Assembly (NCBI GenBank): GCA_944472135.2
Contig: OX235264.1
Span: 89,042,319-89,106,318, forward strand
From: Trichobilharzia regenti
Lineage: Eukaryota; Platyhelminthes; Trematoda; Strigeidida; Schistosomatidae
Direction: 5' to 3'
Length of the DNA stretch: 64,000 nucleotides
Shown: positions 44,065 to 55,592 of the stretch, one piece after another
How the letters are laid out: each line of letters opens with the position of its first letter
Numbering within the stretch: position 1 is the stretch's first letter
The notes under the pieces: generated by a model
What the model saw: the letters and a program-made list of their open reading frames with translations, nothing else
Database searches by the model: none
What the model was told of the DNA's origin: nothing
Translations under genes and position numbers: made by a program

Positions 44065-46019
44065 CTAGGTTGGAAAATCGTCGCAGAGTTCATTTGCTAA
44101 CTTCCTTCTATCAGCTATATCCTCAAATCTGAACGGCAACACGCCCATGTCATTGTATCGTAGAATATAGATGACCAACAAACACACGACATATCTCATC
44201 AACCAAGTATAGAAACAGAGTAATTTACACCAAAGATAATAACATTCAAATAGTAACTTGAAACTAGAAATGCCTTTATTCGTGCAAGTCAATTTAACAA
44301 TAACTCTCTCCTTTACACTTGGCTTATCCACACTAAACTGACCATTGATATTCGTCCTTTCAAACGAACTGATACTACCATAGTCATTGCACAAGATACT
44401 TGAGTTGATGGGTGTCTGTTTCATTGTGGATGACAGCACCAACGATGACTGAGTGACACAAGGTGATGAACTTAGTGGTGGATCAGAAGCTGTTCTTGTT
44501 CGGCTTTCAGATAGTTGTCCAACTGCAAGATTACCACCACTGCTGTCTTTCACTACTAGTTCGGGTTTAGCACTATCATCTGATGATAGGTGGGCTACAC
44601 GCTGATCAATTACACTGACTGTCTCACAAGTATGCACACCTTTTGGAACTGCATCTGCGTTCAATTCTACTTCACGTTGTAGTTGTACAGAACCTTTATT
44701 TAACTTAGCAGTAGTAGGCATATCCCTCATCTCATCATGATCAACCAAAGACAAATGTGCACTATCATGATCATTATCACGAATATTCACTTTACCGTCA
44801 ACTTCATCATTTTCAAACTCTTTAATAACAGAAGTAGACAATTTTGGTTCCTCCTCAAAAATCATTAAAGGTTTTATATCTTCACTCTGACTAGTTATAC
44901 TTTGTAAACTTTTGGAGTCAGAACTCCACTCTGAAGCAGTAACTCTATTCTGTGACACTCTATTCAACAACGGCTTACCAGTTGCAACTACAGACTTCTT
45001 CACAACAACGTTATCGTCACACAATTCGGAGTCAGGTCTGGAGTTTACATTTAGCTTATCACTGAACTTGCTCACTGGTTCACAGTTCACTTCTGTATGC
45101 ACCTCTTGCACACGTGTAAAACAAACCGTGTTTGTCTTGCATCTTGTAACTTATCTGTTGAGGATGTACTACGAAACCTGTTACACTCACTAGGTCTATA
45201 TGCATTACTAGACATCATGGAGTCTTCTCGATATCCACCTCTCTGAGGCCTACTCGTCATCAATGATTGCATTTTGATCTCAGACTGCTCTATTCTAGGG
45301 TTGAGATGTAATAGACTGGCGAACTTGCTCATAGATTGATTGACACTATCTTTTACCAGTTTCAGGATATCATCAAACTTTGGCTCGATACCCTCATCCT
45401 CCATACGGGAGCTAATCTTCACCCACTTCCTTTGCAGTCGAGTAGGTAGACGTCTTGCTATTACTTCTAGTATAAAACTCGAGTTGAGGTCACTCATTCG
45501 ATTCATCGAAATCATTCCATTCTTGTAAATTAGCAAATTATCTAAAAACTCAGTGAGTGCCTGGGAGTCATCCTGTAATTGACCACCATTACCCTTAACA
45601 GCCTCGAATAATTTCCCTGCAATCATCGAAGGTCTTCCAAACCTTTGACGTAATATGCTCATAGCCTCGTAGTAGCCCCCTTTTGGCTTCATAAACTTAA
45701 AACACTGTATAGCTCTTGCAGCATCTCCAGTGCAATATCTCATCAAATACATTAACTTCAATTCATCATTTAATAAAAAACCACTCAACATGATCTCAAA
45801 CTCCTTTACAAATTGTAAATAATCGGCCGGGTTTCCATCAAAACACCGTGGTTCAAATTTAGGGAGTTTGATGTTCCTATTATCCCTGAACGGCGAAACA
45901 GTAACATCAACCATGTCATGCTTAACATCAGACACATCGTTACAATTAACAGACAAGTCACCATGACTTACTTTCCTGTTTGCATCCAAGACACTCTGTC
46001 CCTTCTTTGACCCAGGCAT
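44065..46019 (-). pseudogene. Gag-linker-membrane polyprotein, copy 2, one frameshift
   Basis: From ATG at 46019 (MPGSKKGQSV; the frame is open further up to 46112) the BEL/Pao-type Gag (FDGNPADYLQFVKEFEIMLS, YLMRYCTGDAARAIQC, LRQRFGRPSM, RLPTRLQRKWV) runs without the stop seen in copies 1 and 3 (EIKMQSL here) through the Arg/Ser-containing link PQRGGYREDSM. It meets a frame break near 45110-45120, where copy 3 has one more G. The second frame (45111-44065) holds the acidic linker and the membrane end: LLFECYYLWCKLLCFYTWL, YVVCLLVIYIL and FRFEDIADRRKLANELCDD. With a single 1-nt lesion this is the most complete coding copy. No protease, RT or integrase motif occurs in about 640 residues. Confidence 0.83.
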
Positions 46020-46162
46020 TGTTGAACTTGACCCAATTCCAAAAAGTTCCAGATATTGCTTGTTCAAAGAGGACTTGACCGGCACCAGGAAAGATGAACG
46101 GTGACTATCCAAACTTTCACCAACTGTTTGAATCCGCCAGATCTGTTTCTATCGTCAGAAAC

Positions 46163-46528
46163 TGTCAGTCCCGTCTCATAAACCGTTAATGCCCAGCTCT
46201 CGCTACGCTCGGGCCCACGCTGTTCCTTTGAGTTTCAGAAACGCTTAGTTATAACGGACGCAAAAACCAAAACACCGATCTGCTGCTTGTTATTTCTTTA
46301 TTGTTACACCAACATATAAAAGGAATAAGCGAACTAAGTAAACTAAGGTCTGAAAACAAATATTACAATAATAAATCTCTGTATTACTTCTGACGATGTT
46401 TCACTCTTCTTTCTGAACAGCGACCGATGAGACGATGACTGTCGTATTGATGCCTCCGCGAAAATTGGGGAAGTTGATTTTGAGCAAACAACCATGAATT
46501 GATCGTTCAATCTTCAACTCCATTGACA
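46163..46528 (-). repeat. 5' LTR, Gag-membrane element copy 2
   Basis: 366 bp, nearly identical to 42550-42913, ending CCATTGACA at 46528. The leader between it and Gag is about 140 bp. Confidence 0.85.
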
Positions 46529-47479
46529 ATATATATTTCACATAAATTAAGCATTTACATGATTCACATACCGTTTGTACAAGCATGATCATATTAGACA
46601 AGTGCAGTCTGAAATTGAACACTTTTATGAAATTAAAATTTGGAAAATGAATAAAAAACTTTACAAGAATAGAATATAAGGTTTTGGTTTAAGTTTAAAT
46701 TATAATATTTAATACACTCATAGTGAGTCAGATTCATGCGGGAATTATGAAATTTTGCGTTAATGGAATGTAAGAAGAGAGGTGATATACATGTGCTGGA
46801 GTAAGCCACACTGGATCCAGACCGTTATTTTTATCATTTTATCAATCAATAAGAGTTCGAAAGTTTATAAAAATCCACATTAGATGGTAAGTACAGCATT
46901 ATATTAGTATTAGCAGATAGAAGGGACAAATTGGTCGCAAAGTTAACTTTGCGATGTTGAACAGAATTCAGAATGGAATTTGTTCCGTTGTTCATCGTAA
47001 GTGCTAACAATATTCTGGATACCGCTCAAGTAATACAAATGTAGAAAGCAGGATTACTGTTCATTAGCAGTGCTTCAGTGCAATACCTTCGATTTAATGT
47101 ATAAGCTTAAATACTACACCTGTTGTTTTTGCCTATATTTATAATTTTAGATAAAACATTAACGATTAAGATACTTACCCTCAAACAGACAAGAAGTTTC
47201 GTTTGTAAAACTTCTAATCAACACAATAAGTGGAATAAAATGGACATAAACCGACAACATGAAAAAGATATAACTCACCACAACATCACATGGACAGATG
47301 TACGCTCGTCGGGCATCATATATGCCTCGCCAACTACAACCCAGCTTTCTTAAGATAATGTGATGAACTTATATGCAAAATGTTGCTGAGCAGTTAATAT
47401 CCACAACACCTGTCGGAACAACTAAAATTCATAAACCTCCCTCACGAGAAGTGAATACCCACAAACAGTAGAGATCCAT
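46529..47479. other. No feature recognised
   Basis: AT-rich, short chance ORFs only. It begins with the right target duplication of the element to its left. Confidence 0.4.
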
Positions 47480-47990
47480 TAATTAATGCGTCTAAAGCTT
47501 ATGTATTTTACTCCCAACAATAACATTGCAGATCAAATGAGATAAACAAATCACTGATTTCAAAATAACACGTCAATGAACTACAACTCAAGGATTCTGC
47601 ACACAACAAAATTATGTATGAAAATTGACTTCAAGCTTCATTCTTTTTCCCAGGCACTTATAACCCATCAACCAAAGACCTGGTTTTTTTGTTAATGCGA
47701 AGACAATACTTCTGTATTTCCTGATGTGTTGCACTCACTGACAATCTAGCGGATTTTTCCAACTATGCACAGAAATGATTGTACATAAATGAAAGGTCTG
47801 TTTGATGCTACTGGGATTAACATTTATCAAGTGTATGTATAATCTCCAGCGTACATGTAAAACATAATTTGCTATCGACTGCAAATTGTGACTGAATGAT
47901 ATGGTTCTATTTCTGTAACAATTTGATGATGCATGTGAACTGGCGTCCCTCATGTGCTGTACCATGAGAATAAATCTATTTATTTATTTT
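47480..47990 (+). repeat. LINE 3' tail related to 15780-16570
   Basis: Shares TTTTTTTGTTAATGCGAAGACAATA-type sequence and surrounding blocks with 15900-16050. It ends GATGCATGTGAACTGGCGTC, stem CTCATG/CATGAG (47949-47968), then a TTTATT-rich tail. Confidence 0.6.
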
Positions 47991-49341
47991 GGGTAATCAG
48001 AAGCCCGGTATTGAGTATCTTACGGAAGGAGCTGTGTTTATACATGCCAAAGTTGAATTTAGACATCTGAAAACTTACGGAAGGATGTTTACCCGTGCAT
48101 AAAGCAGAAATTCCATGGTTAATTATCTTACATGCTGTTTAATACAATGGCCTGGCATGATATTTGTTCGTATTTTCAATCCATCACATATCCAAGAGAT
48201 TTGAAAGGAACATCATTTTGAGTGCTCAGTTCTGATGGCCTCATAAATTGGCCACTTTGTCGACTACATTACAACACTCGTAGTTGCACTTTCACGTCTT
48301 CAAATGTTGGTTGAAAATCAAAAGACGTTTAATATAGTAACGACTTTTGAAAAGTGATGTTCACTTTACACAATTTATGCGCCATTCGCACTAATGTTCG
48401 AATTCGGTACAATTTGAAGCCATGGGTAATTGAAGGTAAGTTTTTTTAATCTAAAACTCCTAGAGCTCGAAAAAATAACTCTAAAATTAACGGCCTGACT
48501 TAATATTGGAAATCAGAAAAGTCAGGAACGTTTGACATAGAATTATGCATCTAAACCACTGAGGATGCAGCGAAATAGATGGACAAGAAGCCAGGCAAAT
48601 TATGAAAACAGAACATAAGCTCAGCAAGGAACCTGCTTTCAGCATATGGTTCTGTGTTCGTCTAAATTGATGAGTTGTAGGCGCTGACATTTGGGTGTCC
48701 CATGATTATGGTTGCGCAACTAGGTGGGTTGATTGTGAATATTCATCTTTTGAGGCAGCCTGGAGAGTTACTAAGAACTTCTTGTAACGTAAATATTTTT
48801 CTGTCATTCTTAGGCTCCCCCCGAATCTTCCAATTATATGAGTGGATACAGACAAGAGATTTCAGACTGGGGGTAATTTTTTGTGATATAGGGTGAATAA
48901 GAGGCTATGTAGTATGACATCTTCTGACACTTCACAGCGTGCAGTCGCCCAGGAAGTGTTTTGAGTTGTTTTTGACTCCCTACCTCCCACAAGTGAGGAA
49001 TTTCTTTATCCAATTCATCAAACTAACACTCGTTCCTTAACTTTCTGATTTCATGGGCAGCTATGTAGGAAGCACTTTATTGAAATCTTTACTGGAATCT
49101 ATTGAAAAGATGCCGGTAAGTCAGCCTCGATCTAGCTTTCACGTACTGTCTGAAGGTTCATTAGGCCAAAACACTTCGTCGACGACATTTCAGTGCGCTT
49201 GATATTCCATCACCGCACAAGTGGCTACTATGACCTTCACCGTGGTCAAAGTACTAGTAAAACTGACGGATTTATGGCTGTAAAGACAATACCTGGATCT
49301 CTTGCAGTGGGTGGGAATTAATATAGCGTCTTTCCATTCGT
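47991..49341. other. Unassigned
   Basis: I find no coding match, LTR or tandem repeat here. It could hold old, unrecognisable LINE sequence continuing from the relic at 49342. Confidence 0.4.
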
Positions 49342-49560
49342 CTAATTTAAGAGAGACGGTCTAAGGATAGTGGTCAGTGGGTCGGGCTTATGAGCTGCTA
49401 TTCCCTTAGGAAACACTGGGAGGAGGTCACTAGGACCCGATGATCCACCTGCACCGGAATACTTCCTTTCGGCCAGTGTCAACAGAATACCACTATTCTT
49501 CGCAATGCCTGATGCTGCTGAAGTGGATGGCAAAGAATCCCTTGTGAAGCATTCAGAGAA
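49342..49560 (-). pseudogene. Possible LINE RT relic
   Basis: A 63-codon minus-strand frame reads GGSSGPSDLLPVFPKGIAAH, then PDPLTTILRPSLLN. This resembles the SGPD-LP-FK...PLT-I segment at the N-terminal side of LINE reverse transcriptases. Nothing convincing extends it on either side, so the call is weak. Confidence 0.3.
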
Positions 49561-49779
49561 CTATTTCTTCCCGATCATCTTCGATTTTATATGTATTCAT
49601 AATCGATTTTGGAACTTCACTATTAATATTATTCCTCGGGATCATGTAAGAAAATAGATTTTGGGTTAAGTGGGATGAAGAACAAAGAATAAGAGCAAAA
49701 ACAATTTACAAATATGAGGCGGATAGAAGACACTCAGACATCAAATTACCGAAAGGTAGGTGCAATGTAGTAAAAGATG

Positions 49780-49892
49780 GAACGATCAATTCATGGTAGT
49801 TTGCACAATCCCAACTCCTCCATGATAGAAAAGAGAAGGAATGAGTGACAAGCGATAGCAGTGTTAATTGGTAGTGAATAGATAAGAGGATG
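49780..49892 (+). repeat. Fragments of Gag-membrane element, plus orientation
   Basis: GAACGATCAATTCATGGT (LTR start region) and GAATGAGTGAC...AATTGGTAGTGA (3' non-coding region) are placed side by side, with the intervening sequence lost, just before the minus-strand LTR at 49893. Confidence 0.5.
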
Positions 49893-50259
49893 TGTCAAGC
49901 AGCTCTCATAAACTGTCAATGTCCAACACTCACTATGCTGGACCTCATGCTGTCTCTCGAAGAATTTCAGAAACAATTTGTGTTAACTAACGCGAAGACC
50001 AGAACACTGACTGGCGACTCGAGAATCCTTGAATCTCACGCCAACATATAACCAACAATAAGGTTGTTATACACAAGGTCTAAGAATAAATGTCATAACA
50101 ATAAATCGTGAAAATACTTCTGATAGTTTTCCCTCTTCCACTGAACAGCGAACGATGAGACGATGACTGATGGATTGATGACACTCGCGCAAAATATGTA
50201 GGAGTTGTGTTTGAGCGAACAACCATGAGCTGATGGTTCAGTCTTCAACTACATTGACA
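49893..50259 (-). repeat. Outer LTR, left arm of composite (diverged)
   Basis: About 367 bp, TGTCAAGCAGC...CATTGACA. It is clearly more diverged than the other LTRs (for example CCAACACTCACTATGCTGG for the hairpin segment), so the left arm is older. Confidence 0.7.
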
Positions 50260-50969
50260 CTCCATAGAAAAAGAAGGATCCAACCCGTTTTCCCATCAAT
50301 ACCAATGCACGTTGACTTGGATGTCAGTGCGAGAACCTGGGTTACACGGACAAGGCTGAAATGGAAGACAAAAAGAAAAGCCAACACAGCACAGGCATAC
50401 ATACAGCACAATCACACACATCGATGACGACCTACGCCTTCCAGTTAAAGGCATCCTATTAACATTTTGCAGCATATTCGCCACTTACCAGAATGACTTG
50501 CAAAACGACAAGTGACCATAGTACATCCTCAAAACACTCTACGCACATCATTTTACCTACCCACCACCAATTACCACTAAAATCGCCTGTCACTCAATCT
50601 GCCTCAGTTCTAGTAACGGCGACGTATGCAACACTCAGTCGCGGACATTTTCGCTCCCCGGCCTGTGGGACCACAGCTAACAATTATATCCGTATGCATT
50701 TCATTCTCAGCAATAGCCCAGCCTCCCCAGCGTATACGACCCATCTGCTGTTTCTAACATCAATCAATTCATTCACGAACGTAGAAGAGTGGACACAACT
50801 ACAGAAGTAATCACGACGAAAATTTTAACAAAATTATATAATAACAACAAGGTACGAAAACAACGAGTAAACACAGTGAATCCAAAATAAGCCAATTGAT
50901 ATGACACACCACACATATATACAAACAGTACACACAAACTCGCGGATCACATCTTGATGGAATTCCTTT

Positions 50970-51202
50970 GAAGAATTGCAGGACTTACACCAGTACGCCT
51001 ACAACCCTTCGCAGGTTGACGATTGTAAGTTGTGCAATGTCGGGACACACACAAGATTAACCAACAATTACAATAATTGGAACTCACACAATTATTCAAC
51101 ACAAACATATGTACAATCAACACATCCAATGTTGGGGATTCTGCCTTGACAAGCTACCCTTGAAGAAGTGTAGGACTTACAGCAGTACGCCTACATTCCT
51201 TC
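50970..51202 (-). other. Two 41-nt hairpin repeats, left arm
   Basis: Hairpins at 51162-51202 and 50970-51010. The hairpin nearest the coding end is deleted: the sequence goes directly from a CACATACCAAT duplication into the ORF end. Confidence 0.7.
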
Positions 51203-51310
51203 TCAGGTTGATGATCCAAGTGGAAGACATCCGGACACAAACAGAATTACCAACAGCTAGATGACAGATGATACCAATTCAGTTGATGCAACATGAACAT
51301 ATGTACAAAA

Positions 51311-53274
51311 TCACATACCAATCACATACCAATCGTCGCAGAGTTCATTTGCTAACTTCCTTCTATCAGCTATATCCTCAAATCTGAACGGCAACACGCT
51401 CATGTCATTGTGTCGTAGAATATAGATGACGAACAAACACACGGCGTATCTGGTCAACCAAGCGTAGGCACAGAGTAATTTACACCAAAGGTAATAGCAT
51501 TCAAATAGTAACTTGAAACTAGAAATGCCTTTATTCGTGCAAGTCAATTTAACAATTACTCTTTCGTTTACACTTGGCTTATCCTCACTAAACTGACCAT
51601 TGATATTCGTCATTTCAAACGAACTGATACTATCATAGTCATTGCACAAGGCACTTGAGTTCATGGGCGTCTTTTTCATTGTTGATGACAACACCAACGA
51701 CGTCTGATTGATACCAGTTGATGAACATAGCGGTGGATCAGAAGCTGTTGTTGCTCGACTTTCAGATAGTTGTCAACCTGCAAGACCACCACCACTGCTG
51801 TCTTTTACTATCAGCTCCGGTTTAGCACTGGCATCTGATGATAGGTGGGCTGCATGCTGATCAATCACAGTGATGGTCTCACAAGTATGCGTGCCTTCTG
51901 CAACTGAATCTGCATTTAGTTCTACTTCATGTTCAAGTTGTACAGAACCTTTGTTCAACTTAGCAGTAGTAGGCATATCTCTCATCTCATCATGATCAAC
52001 CAAAGACACATGTGCACTATCATGATCATTATCACGAATATTCACTTTACCGCCAACTTCATCATTTTCAAACTCTTTAATAACAGAAGTAGACAATTTT
52101 GGTTCCTCCTCAAAAATTATTAAAGGTTTTACATCTTCACTCTGACTAGTTATACTTTGTAAACTTTTGGAGTAAGAACTCCACTCTGAAGCAGTAACTC
52201 TATTCTGTGACACTCTATTTAGCAACGGCTTACCAGTTGCAACTACAGACTTCTTCACAACAACGTTATCGTCACACAATTCGGAGTCAGGTCTGGAGTT
52301 TACATTTAGCTTATCACTGAACTTGCTCACTGGTTCACAGTTCACTTCTGTATGCACCTCTTGCACACGTGTAAAACAAAGCCGTGTTTGTCTTGCAGCT
52401 TGCAACTTATCTGTTGAGGATGTACTACGAAACCTGTTACACTCACTAGGTCTATATGCATTACTATACACCATGGAGTCTTCCCGATATCCACCTCTCT
52501 GAGGCCTACCCGTCATCAATGATTGCGTTTAGCTCTCAGACTGCTCTATTCTAGGGGTGAGATTCAATATACTGGCAAACTTGCTAATCGATTTTTTGAC
52601 ACTATCTTTAACTAGTTTCGGGATATCATCAAATTTTGGCTCGATACCCTCATCCTCCATACGGGAGCTTATCTTCACCCACTTCCTTTGCAGTCGAGTA
52701 GGTAGGCGTCTTGCTATTACTTCTAGGACTGAGCTCGAGTTGAGATCACTCATGCAATTCATAGAAATCAATGCATTCTTGTAAATCAGTAAATTATTCA
52801 AAAACTCATTAAGTACCTTGGAGTCATCTTCTAGTTGACAACCATTACGCTTAACAGCCTCGAATAATTTCCCTACAATCATCGAAGGTCTTCCAAACCT
52901 TTGACGTAGTATGCTCATAGCCTCGTAGTAGCCCTCTTTTGTCTTCATAAACTTAAAACACTGTATAGCTCTTTCAGCAACTTCAGTGCAGTACCTCATC
53001 AAAACATTAACTTCATTTCATCATTTAATGAAAAATCACTCAACATGATCTCAAACTCCTTTACAAATGGTAAATAGTCAGCTGGGTTTCCGTCGAAACA
53101 CCGTGGTTCAAATTTAGGGAGTTTGATATTCCCATTATCCCTAGACGGCGAAGCACTAGCATCAACCATGTCATGCTTAACATCAGATACATCGTTACAA
53201 GTGACAGACAAGCCAACATGACTTACTTTCCTGTTTGCTTCCAAGACGCTCTGTCCCATCTTTGACCCAGGCAT
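51311..53274 (-). pseudogene. Gag-linker-membrane polyprotein, left arm, broken
   Basis: From ATG at 53274 (MPGSKMGQSV). A 2-nt loss near 53000 breaks Gag after LNDEMKLM; Gag goes on in a second frame (53002-52529: RYCTEVAERAIQ, RQRFGRPSM, RLPTRLQRKWV) and ends at the same TAA position as copy 1. The following frame (52519-51773) reads from PQRGGYREDSM through the linker without a break, including ARQTRLCFTRVQEVH, which shows how the damaged junctions of copies 1 and 2 once read. It stops in the linker at 51773. The membrane end (51697-51311) is open but its last residues are replaced (DDWYVIGM instead of DDFPT) because the following hairpin was deleted. Confidence 0.8.
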
Positions 53275-53343
53275 CACTGAATGTAACCAAAATTCCAGCA
53301 AGCTTCAGATAACGCTTATTCAAAGAAGACTTGGTCAGCACCA

Positions 53344-54123
53344 CGAAAGACAGACGAAGATTATTAAGAATTTGAAAATGATCAAATTGACGGTAAAGTG
53401 AATATTCGTGATAATGATCATGATAGTGCACATGTGTCTTTGGTTGATCATGATGAGATGAGAGATATGCCTACTACTGCTAAGTTGAACAAAGGTTCTG
53501 TACAACTTGAACATGAAGTAGAACTAAATGCAGATTCAGTTGCAGAAGGCACGCATACTTGTGAGACCATCACTGTGATTGATCAGCATGCAGCCCACCT
53601 ATCATCAGATGCCAGTGCTAAACCGGAGCTGATAGTAAAAGACAGCAGTGGTGGTGGTCTTGCAGGTTGACAACTATCTGAAAGTCGAGCAACAACAGCT
53701 TCTGATCCACCGCTATGTTCATCAACTGGTATCAATCAGACGTCGTTGGTGTTGTCATCAACAATGAAAAAGACGCCCATGAACTCAAGTGCCTTGTGCA
53801 ATGACTATGATAGTATCAGTTCGTTTGAAATGACGAATATCAATGGTCAGTTTAGTGAGGATAAGCCAAGTGTAAACGAAAGAGTAATTGTTAAATTGAC
53901 TTGCACGAATAAAGGCATTTCTAGTTTCAAGTTACTATTTGAATGCTATTACCTTTGGTGTAAATTACTCTGTGCCTACGCTTGGTTGACCAGATACGCC
54001 GTGTGTTTGTTCGTCATCTATATTCTACGACACAATGACATGAGCGTGTTGCCGTTCAGATTTGAGGATATAGCTGATAGAAGGAAGTTAGCAAATGAAC
54101 TCTGCGACGATTTTCCAACCTAG
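53344..54123 (+). pseudogene. Linker-membrane part, right arm
   Basis: Starts in the linker at KNLKMIKL-like sequence next to the junction and is open as 53398-53670 (NIRDNDHDSAHVSLVDHDE to SSGGGLAG, then TGA). The membrane part 53746-54123 follows in another frame: MVLSSTMKKTPMNSSAL, LLFECYYLWCKLLCAYAWL, YAVCLFVIYIL, tail ending ELCDDFPT. Gag is absent. The stop after GGGLAG is shared with copy 1. Confidence 0.75.
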
Positions 54124-54136
54124 AGCGTCAACCTGA

Positions 54137-54563
54137 GAAGGGTTGTAGGCGTACCGCTGTAAGTTCTACAATTCTTCAAAGGGAAGCGCATCAGTGAGCA
54201 GTCCAATGTGCTTGGTATGTGATTTTGTACATATGTTCATGTTGCATCAACTGAATTGGTATCATCTGTCATCTAGCTGTTGGTAATTCTGTTTGTGTCC
54301 GGACGTCTTCCACTTGGATCATCAACCTGAGAAGGAATGTAGGCGTACTGCTGTAAGTCCTACACTTCTTCAAGGGTAGCTTGTCAAGGCAGAATCCCCA
54401 ACATTGGATGTGTTGATTGTACATATGTTTGTGTTGAATAATTGTGTGAGTTCCAATTATTGTAATTGTTGGTTAATCTTGTGTGTGTCCCGACATTGCA
54501 CAACTTACAATCGTCAACCTGCGAAGGGTTGTAGGCGTACTGGTGTAAGTCCTGCAATTCTTC
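54137..54563 (+). other. Three 41-nt hairpin repeats, right arm
   Basis: Hairpins at 54137-54177, 54331-54371 and 54523-54563. The first carries TCTAC for CCTAC, which keeps the stem by a G-U pair. The third is fully paired counting G-U. Confidence 0.75.
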
Positions 54564-55273
54564 AAAGGAATTCCATCAAGATGTGATCCGCGAGTTTGTG
54601 TGTACTGTTTGTATATATGTGTGGTGTGTCATATCAATTGGCTTATTTTGGATTCACTGTGTTTACTCGTTGTTTTCGTACCTTGTTGTTATTATATAAT
54701 TTTGTTAAAATTTTCGTCGTGATTACTTCTGTAGTTGTGTCCACTCTTCTACGTTCGTGAATGAATTGATTGATGTTAGAAACAGCAGATGGGTCGTATA
54801 CGCCGTGGAGTCAAGGCTATTGCGGAGAACGAAATGCATACGGAGATAATGATTAGCTGTGATCCCACACACGGGGAGCGGGAGTTTAGACGACTGAGGC
54901 ATGCGCACGTCACCGTTACTAGAATCGAGGCAGAATGAGTGACAGGCGATTTCAGTGGTAATTTGTAGTGAGTAGATACAAGGATGTGCGTGGAGTATCG
55001 TGAGGTGGTGCTATGGTCACGTTGCATTCTGCAATAGTCATTCTAGCAGGTGGAGACTGTGTTGCAAGTGTGAAGTGGACATTTTTAACTGGAAGGCGGA
55101 GGTCGTCATTGATGTGTGAGATTGTGCTGTGAGTATGCTTGTGGTGTGTTGGCTTTTCTGTTTGTTTTCCATTTCAGCTCTGTCCGAGTGACCCAGGTTC
55201 TCGCAATGGCATCCAAGTCAACGCGTATTGGTCGTGATGGAGAAAAGGGATGGATCCGTTTTTTGCCGGGGAG

Positions 55274-55592
55274 TGTCAATGTGGTTGAAGATTGAACGAT
55301 CAATTCATGGTTGTTTGCTCAAAACCATCTTCCCCAATTTTCGCGGAGGCATCAATACGACAGTCATCGTCTCATCGGTCGCTGTTCAGAAAGAAGAGTA
55401 AAAAACCGTCAGAAACCTTAATGATAACATTTTCTATATGTTGGTGTTACAATAAAGAATTCTTGAGTGGCCAATCGGTGTTTTGGTTTTTTCGTCCGTT
55501 ATTACTTAGCGCTTCTGAGAAACTTCAAGGAACAGCGTGAGTCCCAGCATAGCAAGAGCTGGGCATTAACTGTTTACGAGACACGACTGACA
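55274..55592 (+). repeat. Outer LTR, right arm of composite
   Basis: 319 bp, TGTCAATGTGG...CGACTGACA, nearly identical to 61542-61860. It is shorter than the 356-bp LTRs because of an internal deletion after GTCAGAAACCTTAATGA. Confidence 0.82.

Larger units (their letters stand above)
42550..46528 (-). mobile_element. Gag-membrane LTR element, copy 2 (complete, minus strand)
   Basis: A 3,979-bp element in reverse orientation, with LTRs at both ends, the same coding region, three hairpins and no pol. It sits in the (AAT)n tail of the CR1-like LINE. The bases flanking it are ATATA on both sides (42545-42549 and 46529-46533), a 5-bp target duplication as expected for BEL/Pao or gypsy integrases. 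This shows the element is integrated as a unit. Confidence 0.88.
49893..55592. mobile_element. Head-to-head composite of two Gag-membrane elements
   Basis: Left arm (49893-53343, minus strand): diverged LTR, 3' non-coding region, two hairpins, membrane ORF, linker, Gag. Right arm (53344-55592, plus strand): linker, membrane ORF, three hairpins, 3' non-coding region, LTR. The arms meet at about 53343 with their 5' sides facing each other, so the structure is an imperfect palindrome with an LTR at each outer end. The right arm joins inside the linker coding region, so its Gag is missing. Parts of the arms match closely, others differ. Confidence 0.75.

Noticed and set aside
46529..49341. Host gene exons in the otherwise unassigned stretch
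   Set aside because: No open frame above about 76 codons, no recognisable domain, and splice signals cannot be judged without transcripts.
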